From Flavobacterium sp. SUN052 (GTDB lineage Bacteria > Bacteroidota > Bacteroidia > Flavobacteriales > Flavobacteriaceae), in contig NZ_JAPQNS010000017.1 of assembly GCF_028867935.1 (NCBI RefSeq), forward strand, positions 62,001 to 126,000: a stretch of 64,000 nucleotides of DNA. The letters are read 5' to 3'. The position numbers and the translations under genes are program-made. Positions 1-10,100 of the stretch are shown in pieces. The notes beneath the pieces were generated by a model. It did no database searches and was not told the DNA's origin. It saw nothing but the letters and a program-made list of their open reading frames with translations. Positions within the stretch are counted from its first letter, which is position 1. Every line of letters begins with the position of its first letter.

Positions 1-811
1 TCAATGGATCAACCGTGGTCGATACGAAGTTGATGCGCGTTTTCAGGTCTCTGTTGATGTCCGGGAATCGCACAATTACTTCGTCACCTTTACGAACACT
101 GCCCGCGTAGGTATCTGCCACTTTAGCCATCACTTTCAGTTGCGAGAGGTTCACCACCTGAAACATGGGCACCCCTGGTCCAGCGGTTGAACCAACTTTG
201 GCAAACACTTTTTCAACCACACCCGAAATTGGGGCTGTTACGTTCGACTGGCTCAACTGCGAGTTCACAGTGGCTAACCGGCGTTCCAGCGACTCTTTGT
301 TGTTCTTGGCCTGGAGATATTGAATCTCGGTACCAATTTGCTGTTTCCACAGGTTCGACTGTTTCTCGTAAACCGTGTTGGCAAGCGCTAACTGCGTTTT
401 GATTTCCTCCACCGACGTCCGCAGAATCTGGTCATCGATCCGGGCCAGCAACTGCCCCGCCTTCACCGATGAGCCTTCAACAACATAAACCGCTGTGACA
501 GCACCACCCGATTTAGGCGAAACCTGCACGTTGTTTTTGGCATCGATAGTACCCTGTAATTCCACGTACCGCTTAAATGTAGTAGCTGCCAGGGGCGACA
601 CCACAACGTCTTTCACCCGCGCTTCTTCTTTCTTTTTCGGGTCGAGTTTACCGACCTCACCTTCCAGCGCTTTGATTTTGGTCATTAGTTCGGCTTGCTC
701 GCCTTTCAGTTTGGCCAGCTCTTCCTGCTTGCTGGCAAGATCATTTTTTTTCTCACCCGAGCAGGCAGTCAGTAAGGTTGCGGCTAATCCAAGTATATAA
801 TAGATCTTCAT
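1..811 (-). CDS. RND efflux periplasmic adaptor (MFP/HlyD family), 3' end cut by window edge
   Basis: The frame runs from an ATG at 809-811 to the window edge without a stop, so the C-terminal part is missing. The N-terminus has a clean lipobox (LLTACSG), implying an inner-membrane-anchored periplasmic lipoprotein. A charged heptad-like stretch follows at about residues 22-60. Next comes the first half of a lipoyl/biotinyl-like fold (VQVSPKSGGAVTAVYVVEG), a helical hairpin, and the second lipoyl half (NVTAPISGVVEKVF). This is the standard order in adaptors that join an RND pump to an outer-membrane channel. It lies 30 bp downstream of the TolC-like gene on the same strand, so the pump gene is expected just beyond the window. 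Substrate cannot be told. Confidence 0.9.
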   Translation of the reverse strand, partial: MKIYYILGLAATLLTACSGEKKNDLASKQEELAKLKGEQAELMTKIKALEGEVGKLDPKKKEEARVKDVVVSPLAATTFKRYVELQGTIDAKNNVQVSPKSGGAVTAVYVVEGSSVKAGQLLARIDDQILRTSVEEIKTQLALANTVYEKQSNLWKQQIGTEIQYLQAKNNKESLERRLATVNSQLSQSNVTAPISGVVEKVFAKVGSTAGPGVPMFQVVNLSQLKVMAKVADTYAGSVRKGDEVIVRFPDINRDLKTRINFVSTTVDPL

Positions 812-841
812 AAAAATTTCTGTAGGGAGAATGTGGTTTAT

Positions 842-2248
842 TTAGTTTTGGCTCTGTCCGTAGTAGAGTTTGCCAGATGCTTTGTCGAGGTCAACTTTGG
901 AAAGCATAAAATCGAGCAGCGATGCGAAGTAGTTCGTCTGGGCCTCGCGCGATGACGTTTCGGCATTCAACACCTCAATGTTGGAGCCAACGCCCTCTTT
1001 GTATTTGATTCGGGTAACGCGCAGGATTTCCTGGGCCAGATCGAGGTTGCGTTTCTGAGTACGCAGGGTTTGTAAACTGTTCTGAATTGTAATCTGCGAC
1101 TGCTTTACCTGTAAGTCGATTGAATTGCGTAGCAGATCGCTGCCAAGCCGGGCTTTGTCGAGAGCAATTTTCTTTTGTTGAGCCGCATACCGCTTCTGGA
1201 AGCCGTCAAAAACAGGCACCTGAACCTGAAGGTTTACCGTAGCGGAGTTGAACCACTTGGTTGAGAACAGATCGCCTAAGCTATTGCGACCGTTATTGTG
1301 GCCATACGTTGCGGATGCCAGCAAGCGGGGAAAATACAGCTTACTAATATTCTGAAAATCTAAATCGGCCAGTTGAATCTGACTTTGCAAAACCGAAAAC
1401 TCAACTCGTTGCGTGTAATCAACGGGGGAAACAAAAGCTACGGACCGCTCCAGTTCGTCAATGTTGATTTCCTGGATTTTGTCGGTTAGCACGATTTCGT
1501 CGTTGATACCCAAACCCATCTGAAACTTCAGCAGGTAGTAACTCAGACCAACGAGATTCTGCACATTCTGGCGTTCAGCCTTCAAATTGTTGGCTTGAAC
1601 TTCAAGCCGATCCACGTCAATTTTTTCCACAAATCCCTGCTTGTTAAGCGCCTGAGTCTCTTTGAACAGCGTATCGATTCGGCCAATGTTATAGTCCAGC
1701 AGTTTGATACGTTCTTCGCTTACCAGGACGTTGTAATACGCTTTGGCAACTTGCTCAGCTACGTTGATTTTTGAGGCTGTTGTGTTTTTCTGACTCAACT
1801 CGCGCAGTGTAGAGGCAGCTTTGAGTCCAATTTTGTACGAGGCATCAAATAGCAGCTGATTTACGGTTGCCTGAGCGCTTCCCGTAAAATTCACCCCAAA
1901 CGGAATAGCCGTTACAGCGGCATTTTCCGGCTGATTACCGCTTGTAGCGGTCGATGAAGTTCCTCCTCCGAAACCACCAGCAGGCAGAATAAACTTCTGA
2001 ATAATCGCATTGTACGTCAGCAGGCTTCCTACGCTTACCTGCGGTAGCGTTACCGACTTCACTTCCCGAATCCGGGCTTCGGCACTCACGGCATCCAGGC
2101 GCGAGCTTTGAACGTTGAGATTTTTATCGGTCGCAAACTGAATAGCTTCCGTAAGCGAAAACGATTGTTTTGTTTGGGCGAAGCTTGATCGTCCTGCCAG
2201 AAAAAGCAGCAGAAACAGGCCCCACCTGGCATTATTTAGGTAATTCAT
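842..2248 (-). CDS. TolC-family outer-membrane efflux channel
   Basis: 468 residues, the normal size for a TolC/OEP protein. The open frame extends further upstream, but the ATG at 2248 is chosen because a signal peptide follows directly (MNYLNNARWGLFLLLF ending SSFAQ). The mature part has two long helical repeats typical of the family. These proteins trimerise into the outer-membrane conduit of RND pumps. The start codon overlaps the last 17 bases of the upstream TetR gene, and the adaptor gene follows 30 bp after the stop. This suggests one tetR-tolC-adaptor transcript with translational coupling. A glycine/serine/threonine-rich insert near residues 85-105 is unusual but not alarming. Confidence 0.9.
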   Translation of the reverse strand: MNYLNNARWGLFLLLFLAGRSSFAQTKQSFSLTEAIQFATDKNLNVQSSRLDAVSAEARIREVKSVTLPQVSVGSLLTYNAIIQKFILPAGGFGGGTSSTATSGNQPENAAVTAIPFGVNFTGSAQATVNQLLFDASYKIGLKAASTLRELSQKNTTASKINVAEQVAKAYYNVLVSEERIKLLDYNIGRIDTLFKETQALNKQGFVEKIDVDRLEVQANNLKAERQNVQNLVGLSYYLLKFQMGLGINDEIVLTDKIQEINIDELERSVAFVSPVDYTQRVEFSVLQSQIQLADLDFQNISKLYFPRLLASATYGHNNGRNSLGDLFSTKWFNSATVNLQVQVPVFDGFQKRYAAQQKKIALDKARLGSDLLRNSIDLQVKQSQITIQNSLQTLRTQKRNLDLAQEILRVTRIKYKEGVGSNIEVLNAETSSREAQTNYFASLLDFMLSKVDLDKASGKLYYGQSQN

Positions 2249-2852
2249 GTTGTATGGTAGAATTATTGCACTGGTTGTAAATTGTAAAACCTTTCTCGGT
2301 AAGTAATCCTCGTACAAAGTGATGGGTAAGCTCATGCTGAATCGCCATCATATCCTGGGTGTTGTTAGCAAAGGCTGACATTTCAAACGCCATCTCGACC
2401 TGTTCTACGCGCATGCGAGCCAAAATCTCAGGATTTATATCAGCCCTAAAGTATCCGTCGTTTATCCCCCTCCGAATATTGTCTACCATCTCTCGCATGA
2501 TGTAATCTTCCTTAAATTTCATGTATAGACTCCACGCTTTGGGGTAGTAGCGTTTGATGTCCATCATGAGGGTCGGATTCATCTTATCTACGTTCTTTCG
2601 CATCTCATCCAGCATGGCTAACACTTCATGAATGGGTGTTTCAGCCTCAACGGCAGCACAAGAAATCATTACCTGATCGCGGCTTAGGCGGTAAAGCGTC
2701 ACCTGCATCAGAATATCTTCTTTATCTGTAAAATGCTGATAGATGGTTTTCTTGGAAATAGCCAAACGCCGGGCAATGTCGTCCATTGTGATCGACCGAA
2801 CCCCGTACTTCCAAAACAACCTTTCTGCTTCCTCTAAAATCTTTTCTTTCAT
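2232..2852 (-). CDS. TetR/AcrR family transcriptional regulator
   Basis: 206 residues. The N-terminus carries the TetR helix-turn-helix (ITMDDIARRLAISKKTIYQH, residues about 21-40), followed by a helical ligand-binding region with no recognisable ligand signature. It is the first gene of the efflux operon and overlaps the channel gene by 17 bases. The usual role would be to repress its own operon until a toxic ligand binds. A 28-bp inverted repeat 30 bp upstream of the start is the natural operator candidate and supports autoregulation. The helix-turn-helix assignment is firm; the regulated ligand is unknown. Confidence 0.92.
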   Translation of the reverse strand: MKEKILEEAERLFWKYGVRSITMDDIARRLAISKKTIYQHFTDKEDILMQVTLYRLSRDQVMISCAAVEAETPIHEVLAMLDEMRKNVDKMNPTLMMDIKRYYPKAWSLYMKFKEDYIMREMVDNIRRGINDGYFRADINPEILARMRVEQVEMAFEMSAFANNTQDMMAIQHELTHHFVRGLLTEKGFTIYNQCNNSTIQHELPK

Positions 2853-3403
2853 TAAAAAGGCACTTTAGAGACAGAAACTCAGGAAACTTTTAATAAGTTT
2901 ATAGTTTCCATGAAATAACACTCGCCTACCGAATATTCTTTTTGTCCTACTACTATTTAGGTGTTTTATCCCATTTTAATGCATAAAATCAATTGATTTC
3001 GGGATATTATTCTGTCAACACTAAGGACATTTATTCGTCGCAACAAATATCGGCTCATCAAAACGTAACCTACTTGCGGTCTTCTTATTAAGATGATTTT
3101 TTTTTGGTTGATAAGCCTTTCGGGTGATCATTTCACCCCACCGCTACAAACTTAGTATCCCTAACCTGTACTGACCACGAAATTTGGATGAACCCCTAAA
3201 TCGCCGGTATAAACCCTCTATTTTTACAGATGACTCATTTCAGCTCCAACCCAAATTCACCTCTCAACCAGATGCTGATTCCCGTTTATTTCTGTTCTCT
3301 TTTGGCAGTTCTGTTTCTTGCGACAGCTCTTGCACGTGTCATGCCTTAGAAAATAACCTTTTGGTTAGTTTTGCTGTAGATTGCTCCCTACCCTACCGTG
3401 TTT
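2853..3403. other. 551-bp divergent intergenic region
   Basis: No credible gene is seen. It separates the minus-strand efflux operon from the plus-strand hybrid kinase, so it must hold both promoters. Visible elements are the 2882-2909 inverted repeat, a perfect 14-bp palindrome AAATCAATTGATTT (2986-2999), a small hairpin GGGTGA/TCACCC (3122-3138), and one copy of TTTTATCCCA (2964-2973) that also occurs in two other regulatory gaps of this window. Confidence 0.6.
2882..2909. promoter_or_regulatory. inverted repeat, candidate TetR operator
   Basis: GGAAACT at 2882-2888 and AGTTTCC at 2903-2909 form perfect 7-bp arms around a 14-bp AT-rich spacer, 30 bp upstream of the tetR start. Position and size fit a TetR-dimer site. 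Binding is inferred. Confidence 0.5.
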
Positions 3404-6181
3404 ATGTATAGCCGAACTGTTTTGTATTGCTGTCTATTCCTCAGTCCGTTGCTTGCTTTTTCGCAAGTTGTTCTGGAGGACTCCACGAAGCGTATTCCCG
3501 TGGGAATGCAAACCGAGATTCTGGAAGACAAAACCGCCCAACTTACCATCGAACAAGTTCAGCAACGTACTGACTTTAAGCAAAGTACAGCCAATGACTT
3601 TCATTTCGGGTTCACCGAGAGCGCCGTTTGGTATCGTGTGCAACTCACCAACCGGAGCCAACACCAAAAGTGGCATATCCAGTTATTCGACAGCTTCAAT
3701 ATCGACTACGCTGACCTGTATCTGGAGCATCCCGACGGACACATCGACCATCAGAAAGGGGGCCTTAAACGCGCCTACCCCAACCGGGGTATTGTGGAAA
3801 TGACCCCTCTTTTCCCCATTACCATTCCCACTGGAACCACCGTTACGGCCTATATCCGAATCGAAAGCAGCCTGACTATGTTAGGCGAGGTGGTGATTTG
3901 GGAAGAATATCATAATCTGACCACCGGACGTAGCCTATCCGTGGCCCTTTGGTTGTTTTTGGGCCTGTTTATTCTGCGAACCTTGAACACCTTCGTGCTG
4001 GTCGCTTTCATTCGCGACCGGCACTTTCGGTTCTACACGTTCTGTTCGTTCCTGCTCTATTTAACCAATTTTGCACGGGTGGGTCTCTATCCCATCCTGT
4101 TCTCGGGCCACCCCCGGCTCATGGAATGGCTGCTGTACGGGTCTATTCGGTTATTCCCGGCCTCATTAGCTCTGTGGACTTATTTTTTGCTCGACAATCG
4201 CCCTCTGTTCAAACCGTTGCGTGGGTTGGCGGTGGGGCTGGTGGTAGGAGGAGTTATAGGCGCACTTTTACCGTTTTGGGTGCAAACCGCCACCATTACC
4301 CAATTCTATTCGGCACTGTTTCTACTGGCGTATTCCCTGTTCATCGGCTCGGTGGTGCTGGCCTGGAAAACCCGCTTACGGCCTCCGCTACATTTTCTGT
4401 TGCCCATGGTGGTCTGTGCGGCTATGTTGTTCTTCGCCCAACTCAGGCTTCTCAATATTATATATTATGGCGGATTAGTTGCCCGGATCATTATCGCTGT
4501 ATTAGCCCTTGAGGTTGTATCCATTTCTTTGGTTATGGGCCGCATTATACAAAACTATATTCGCGACCAGATTTCGGCAGCCAACGCCCTGATGCAGAAT
4601 AAAATGGAGGTGGACACCCTGCGCGAAGTAAACGGACTCAAAACCCGCTTCTTCACCAATATCTCCCATGAGTTTCGCACCCCCCTCACCCTACTCATTG
4701 GCCCCCTCACCGACCGTATCATACAGTTTCCCGGCGACGAACTCTATGGCCTGATGTACCGAAACGCCACCCGGCTCCAAACGCTCATCAACCAGATTCT
4801 CGACCTGGCCAAAGCCGAAGCTGGCCAATTACCCCTCCAGCCGCAACCCGGCGATCTGGTGGCCGATATACGGCTTTGGGTGTCCTCGTTCGACTCACTA
4901 GCCCAAAGCCGCCAGATCCACTTGAGCCTGGAGCAGAACCAAACTACCCAATCCGCCAACTACGACCCCGACAAACTTCAGTCGATCCTGACTAATCTGG
5001 TAGCTAACGCCCTCAAATTCACGACCAATGGCGGACAAGTGCGGGTAGATGCGCATTATAAAGAGGAGATGTTTACACTCACCGTGGCCGATTCGGGCGT
5101 GGGTATAGCTCCCGATCAACTGCCCCACATCTTCGACCGTTTTTATCAGGGGTCCGTCCATACGGGGTCGGTCCATATGGAGGTTGCCGATGTCGACAAT
5201 CATACCCAAACCGATCAGGTGGGTACCGGCATTGGATTGGCCCTAGTCCAGGAGTTGGTTAAATTAATCGGTGGCACCATCAGCGTTGACAGTGTAGTTG
5301 GCACCGGAACCACCTTTACGCTGAAGCTGCCGCTGGAGACTGTCTCAACTCCGTGGCCTGTGTCCCCACAGGCTACGGAGACCACCACGCAATCACCGGG
5401 TACAACCATCCTCATCGTTGAAGACAACGACGATATGAGGGCGTATATCCGGCGGATTTTAGGCCCCAGCTATACCCTGTTCGAAGCCGTCGATGGGCAG
5501 CAGGGGCTAGAAATGGCCCTCGAACAAATGCCCGACCTGATTGTGACCGACTGGATGATGCCCCGTCTCGACGGCCTTAACCTCTGCCGCGCCCTCCGCG
5601 CCGACTCCCACACCGACCATATTCCGGTGGTGATGCTGACGGCCAAAGCCGCCCTGGAAGACCGGCTTGATGGGCTGGAAATTGGGGCTGACGATTACCT
5701 GGTGAAACCGTTTCTGGCCACCGAACTTCTCATCCGTTTGCAAAACCTGCTCAAACGGCAACAGGCTATGCAACACTATTTCCAACGCCAGTTGGGAGCC
5801 GTTGCCACGCCCCTCACCGAAACGTCGGACCGGGTCGCGCCAGACCGCGAACTAAACCCGATGCAACAGCAATTTCTGGATCGGGTCTACCATTTCTTAG
5901 CTATTCATCTCGACAATCCGAGTCTCGATATCGACTTACTAGCTTCAGAACTGGCCATGAGCCGCCGAAACCTGAACCGCAAACTAATGGCTCTTACCTC
6001 ACTTTCGGCTGGAAATTTTATTCGCAGCTATCGCCTGAAAAAGGCCGCCGAGTTGCTATGGACGGGGTTATCGCCTACCGAGACCGCCTACCGTGTAGGG
6101 TTCGAAAGTCCGTCGGCCTTTAGTCGCTCCTTCAAGAGCCAATTTGGGCAAACACCCAGCGATTTTGTGGCCCAGCAGTGA
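3404..6181 (+). CDS. 7TM-DISM hybrid sensor kinase with receiver and AraC DNA-binding output
   Basis: A one-protein two-component system of 925 residues. Order: signal peptide; periplasmic DISM-type beta-sandwich (about 25-165); seven membrane helices (about 175-390); HisKA with the phospho-His in ISHEFRTPLTLL (His ~422); HATPase with N box NLVANALKFT and G boxes GVGIAP and GTGIGLAL; receiver with the acceptor Asp in TDWMMPRLDG (~716) and Lys in LVKPF; C-terminal AraC/HTH_18 domain (about 825-925, ETAYRVGFESPSAFSRSFKS). A GTG lies two codons earlier; ATG at 3404 is preferred as it directly precedes the signal peptide. Such proteins usually sense extracellular carbohydrates or envelope cues and regulate neighbouring genes. 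The stimulus is unknown. Its last 39 codons are duplicated at 6955. Confidence 0.93.
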   Translation: MYSRTVLYCCLFLSPLLAFSQVVLEDSTKRIPVGMQTEILEDKTAQLTIEQVQQRTDFKQSTANDFHFGFTESAVWYRVQLTNRSQHQKWHIQLFDSFNIDYADLYLEHPDGHIDHQKGGLKRAYPNRGIVEMTPLFPITIPTGTTVTAYIRIESSLTMLGEVVIWEEYHNLTTGRSLSVALWLFLGLFILRTLNTFVLVAFIRDRHFRFYTFCSFLLYLTNFARVGLYPILFSGHPRLMEWLLYGSIRLFPASLALWTYFLLDNRPLFKPLRGLAVGLVVGGVIGALLPFWVQTATITQFYSALFLLAYSLFIGSVVLAWKTRLRPPLHFLLPMVVCAAMLFFAQLRLLNIIYYGGLVARIIIAVLALEVVSISLVMGRIIQNYIRDQISAANALMQNKMEVDTLREVNGLKTRFFTNISHEFRTPLTLLIGPLTDRIIQFPGDELYGLMYRNATRLQTLINQILDLAKAEAGQLPLQPQPGDLVADIRLWVSSFDSLAQSRQIHLSLEQNQTTQSANYDPDKLQSILTNLVANALKFTTNGGQVRVDAHYKEEMFTLTVADSGVGIAPDQLPHIFDRFYQGSVHTGSVHMEVADVDNHTQTDQVGTGIGLALVQELVKLIGGTISVDSVVGTGTTFTLKLPLETVSTPWPVSPQATETTTQSPGTTILIVEDNDDMRAYIRRILGPSYTLFEAVDGQQGLEMALEQMPDLIVTDWMMPRLDGLNLCRALRADSHTDHIPVVMLTAKAALEDRLDGLEIGADDYLVKPFLATELLIRLQNLLKRQQAMQHYFQRQLGAVATPLTETSDRVAPDRELNPMQQQFLDRVYHFLAIHLDNPSLDIDLLASELAMSRRNLNRKLMALTSLSAGNFIRSYRLKKAAELLWTGLSPTETAYRVGFESPSAFSRSFKSQFGQTPSDFVAQQ

Positions 6182-6230
6182 AAATGGCCCGTTTTGCATA
6201 AGATTTGGCTCACGCTGCACAGTCTGTTTA
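6065..6230 (+). repeat. Direct repeat, copy 1 (3' end of the hybrid kinase gene)
   Basis: This stretch is repeated 890 bp downstream at 6955-7120 with about 90% identity. It covers the last 39 codons of the kinase gene, its stop codon, and about 50 bp of trailer. Copy 1 is the functional gene end and continues into the terminator; copy 2 skips about 43 bp and resumes at CCCATGCC. Confidence 0.9.
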
Positions 6231-6238
6231 TGTTCCTG

Positions 6239-6271
6239 AAAAGACCTTTGCCCAATAGCAAGGGTCTTTTT
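6239..6271 (+). terminator. Rho-independent terminator of the hybrid kinase gene
   Basis: Arms AAGACCTTTGC (6241-6251) and GCAAGGGTCTT (6258-6268) form an 11-bp stem with one G-U pair, a CCAATA loop and a T tract. It starts 58 bp after the stop codon. The downstream duplicate of this region (6955-7120) lacks exactly this hairpin. Confidence 0.85.
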
Positions 6272-6332
6272 GTTGCCCCATGCCAAGCTAATAAGGTAAT
6301 CTCTTTCCCTTAAAAATAACTAACAAAACCCC

Positions 6333-6719
6333 GTGGAACCCTTAACCAACAACCCTGTTACCTTTTATCAATTCCCCTTACAATCGCCGACTATCCGTGT
6401 AAACGACCCACTGACCGGATGGCATCCCCGACCCATTCATGACCTTATTATGATTCGGGGCGACAACGGCTATAGCTGGCTTTACTGGAGAGACGGAAGT
6501 CGGCACATAACGGCTTACCCAGTTAAGCATTACGAATCGAAATTACCCCTGAATGAGTACATCCGAGTGCATCAGAATAGCATCGTAAATAGGGAATTTA
6601 TCCAGAAAGTTCACCTCACCCACAAGGGGCCTCAACTCTGCCTATCAACAGGCGAACGGTTGACGGTATCCCGTCGGCGATGGCTCTTTGTAAAACGTAC
6701 CCTGTGGCATCTTTTCTGA
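6333..6719 (+). CDS. LytTR-domain DNA-binding protein, stand-alone
   Basis: 128 residues, mostly one LytTR domain. Hallmarks are DLIMIRGDNGYSWLYWRDG, then PLNEYIRVHQNSIVNREFI, and the closing LSTGERLTVSRRR. LytTR domains bind direct repeats and normally sit behind a receiver; here there is no receiver, so an external partner must control it. The start is a GTG at 6333 with no ATG nearby, so the N-terminus is uncertain by up to about 35 codons. The gene sits between the hybrid kinase and a giant secreted protein and is bracketed by two copies of the kinase gene's 3' end, so it may have arrived with a duplication or insertion. Confidence 0.85.
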   Translation: MEPLTNNPVTFYQFPLQSPTIRVNDPLTGWHPRPIHDLIMIRGDNGYSWLYWRDGSRHITAYPVKHYESKLPLNEYIRVHQNSIVNREFIQKVHLTHKGPQLCLSTGERLTVSRRRWLFVKRTLWHLF

Positions 6720-6954
6720 GTGCCAATCAGCCTCCCATCTTAACTGATGCTGTTAGTGACTGGCTTTTACTGCTACTACCGCAGCCCTAGTGGGCAAAAA
6801 TTTATTTTATCCCATAAATCTGTGCCCGAAACGATCGTTTACGTATCCAAACTAGCATCGCCAATTTCTGAGTAACGTATTCGCGGCTCTCCTAAATACG
6901 CAATTGATTCCCTACAACATTCTTTGGCGTACTCCCGCAGAATAGGTACGGTCC
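6720..6954. other. Non-coding gap between lytTR and the duplicated kinase tail
   Basis: No gene seen; with the remnant that follows, the gene-free stretch is about 450 bp. It holds a TTTTATCCCA word (6805-6814) and a perfect 12-bp palindrome AAACGATCGTTT (6829-6840), either of which could be a regulator site for the gene starting at 7170. Confidence 0.5.
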
Positions 6955-7071
6955 GGGTTATCGCCTACCGAGACCGCCTACCAGGTAGGGGTCGAAAGTC
7001 CGTCGGCCTTCAGTCGCTCCTTCAAGAGCCAATTTGGGCAAACACCCAGCGATTTTGTGGCCCAGCAGTGA
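6955..7071 (+). pseudogene. Truncated second copy of the AraC-type kinase 3' end
   Basis: Reads in frame as the last 39 residues of an AraC domain (LSPTETAYQVGVESPSAF ... TPSDFVAQQ stop), nearly identical to the C-terminus of the 3404-6181 protein but with nothing upstream. The homology continues past the stop to about 7120, then lacks about 43 bp that hold the terminator in copy 1. It is a gene remnant with no start; it may now serve as the leader region of the 7170 gene. Confidence 0.85.
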
Positions 7072-7169
7072 AAATGGCCCGTTTTTCATAGGATCTGGCT
7101 CAAACTGCACAGTCTTTTTATGTCCCATGCCCTCCAATTCCAATCCCCTGTTAACTCATTCAACACTTT

Positions 7170-10100
7170 ATGAATCCAACCCTACTTTCTTTACTGCTTA
7201 ACCGCCTTCGGCGGAATGACTCGGTGCTGACCGGTCTGATAGCTCTGCTGCTCTTTCTGAGCAGTGTTTCGGTGCAGGCCCAAACCACCAACACCTGGAC
7301 GGGCGATGTAGATTCCGACTGGAACACAACGGGCAACTGGTCCTTGACGCTGGTGCCTACCACTACGCACAACGTGATGATTCCGGCCTCGCTCACCAAT
7401 TACCCCATCCTGAGCAATGCGGCCTCGGCCAGCACAGTGGAGGTGCAAAGCGGGGCCTCACTGACCATCAGCAGCGCGGGTAGCCTGAGCGTAAACGGCG
7501 CAAAATCGGGGCCGAATGGCACTGCACGCTTCCGCAATCAGGGGACGGTGGTCAATGAAGGGCAGGTGTTTCTGGGCAACTCGCCCACAGCCACCGCAGC
7601 GCAGGTTGGCCTTCGGAACGCGGGTACATTCACCCATACGGGTGGGCTAATTACCATCGACCGGGCCTATCCCTATGGCTTGCTCAATACAACGACGGGC
7701 ACCAGCTTTGTCAACTCAGGTACGCTCGTCATGGGGGCCGTGAGCAGTCCCGGTCTGTATGGGTTGGCGAATGTTGACGGAGCAACGTTCAGCAACACCG
7801 CCGGGGGGTACATCACCCTAGACCGGACCACAGGTAGGGCCTTGTGGAATAGCAGTGCGAGCAGCAGCTTTGTCAACTCGTCCACCATTGTGATTGGCGG
7901 CATAGCCGAGGTAGATGGTCAAGGGTTGTGGAACTTCGGGTCATTCAGGAATCTGGCGGATGGCTTCATCGCCATCGACCGGACCACCGATGTTGGTTTA
8001 AACAATTCGAGCACAGGAACCGGCTTTATTAATTCGGGAGCCATCACCATCGGATCGTCGGCAACGATAGGTTCTAATGGACTGTTGAACTCCGGGTCGT
8101 TTACCAACACGGCGGGCGGCTCCATCACCATCGACCGCACCCGTTTTGCAGGTTTGTATAATGGAGTCGTGTCTACGGGCGTATCGGCCAGCTTTGTCAA
8201 CTCGGCTACTATCACCTTCGGCACCAGTCTGACGAGTTCCATTGAGAACGACGGTATGTTCGACAATCAGGGCGGGGGGTGTATCAATCCGGCTCCTGGC
8301 CTCATCAATAGCCTCGGCAATGGGGTCATTATCGCGGGAGTTGCAAGCAGCCCCAAATCGTTCTCCAACACCGGCACCATCATCGAGAACTCAACCGGCA
8401 ACAGCGGCATCAGTTTCAACGGCGGGGTAATCCAGAACCTCAACGGCGGGTCGTTTACCGTGGCTTCGGGTAGTCTTACCCCAACGGCGACCCTCACCGT
8501 CACCAGCACCGCCGACAGCGGCCCCAACACCCTGCGGCAAGCCATGCTCGATGTGATGGCCACCACCTGCCCGGGGCCGTTTACCATTACCGTTACGGCA
8601 AGCGGCACCATCAATCTGGCGGGTGTACTGCCCGCAATCACCAAATCCATTGTGTTCCTGGGACCGGGAGCCGCCAACCTCACCATCCGCCGAAACACGG
8701 GGGGAGACTACCGGCTTTTCACGATTGATGCCAACCAATTGATCAGCTTCGACGGCTTCACCTTAGCCGACGGCCACGCGACGGGCGCAACAGCACCCGA
8801 CACACGGGGTGGGGCCGTTTATAATGCCGGTAGTCTGACCCTAACCAATTGTGTGTTCCACTCGAATCGAACGTCGGGTGGTAGTTCCGACGGTGGGGCT
8901 ATCTTCAGTGCGGGTAGTGCCCAACTCGTGTTGAGCGACTGCGCGTTTATTGGCAATACCACACCAGGCTATGGCGGTGCGCTGGAGAGCTACTCACCTA
9001 ATCCGGTTATTACCAACTGCTTCTTTACCAGTAATGAAAGTTCGGTGGGTGGAGCCGTTAATTTTCACAACAGCAGCCCCAACATTACCAACTGCGCATT
9101 TGTGGGAAATAGTGCTGGGGGCGGAAATGGCGGAGCCATCGCTACGTCAGGCGGGACGGCCACAGTGACGAACAGCTCATTCAGAAACAACACAGGCGGA
9201 GCAGGCAAAGCCCAGGCAATCATAAACAACAGTAATAGCTTCATCCTGAACAACTCGATTCTGTTTGGCAATGGCGTTGGCCAACCCATCAGGAATGTGG
9301 GCAGCAGTACGGTGGTGGCTCGGTACAGTTTGTTTGACCCCTCGGTAACGGACTACACCGATGGGGGCAATAACTTCACTACCAGCCTCTCACCCTTTGC
9401 CAGTACTACCGGCGTGGGCTTGAATGCCTGCTCACCGGCCATCGACGCGGGCGATCCGGCCAGCACCACCGTAGCCAACCCGCCTTATGCAAACACCAGC
9501 CTGCCCGCACTCGACGTGACCGGCAACGTCCGGATTGTTGGGGCGAGCGTGGACATGGGGGCCGAGGAATATGCCGGGCCGGGCTCGTTTACGGCCACCC
9601 TCACGGGGGGGCCATCGAGCACCCTCACCTGCCTCCAAACTTCGCTGACCTTGACAGCTACAGGCGGGGCTTCCTATACCTTTACGGGGCCGGGCCTGAG
9701 CCAAAGCGGTAGTATGGCCACCGCTGTGGTGAGTCAGTCGGGAACATATTCGGTCACAGCGACCGATGCCACGGGCTGCACGAGCACGGCTAGCACGACA
9801 ATCAGCAGCAATACCGTTACGCCCATGGCGGGGCTGGTGGCCAGCGGGACTATCACCTGTTCGGTGCCTGCGGTCACGCTGACGGCATCGGGGGGGGCTG
9901 GCATTCTAGGTGGAACTTACACTTTCGCCGGTCCGAGCATCGTCAGCACGACGGGTAATGTGGCTACGGTCAATCTGGGTGGGGCTTACTCCGTTACGGT
10001 ACTCAACCCGGCCAGCGGCTGTTTCTCCACCACCACGGTCAGCGTGAGCAGCGATCTCGGCGGAGCATCTGCCGCTCCAACGCTCTCCGCCAGTTCATCG

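Noticed and set aside
8267..8738. Overlapping minus-strand open frames inside the large surface protein
   Set aside because: The repetitive, G-rich coding of the plus-strand gene opens several antisense frames; none has a recognisable feature.
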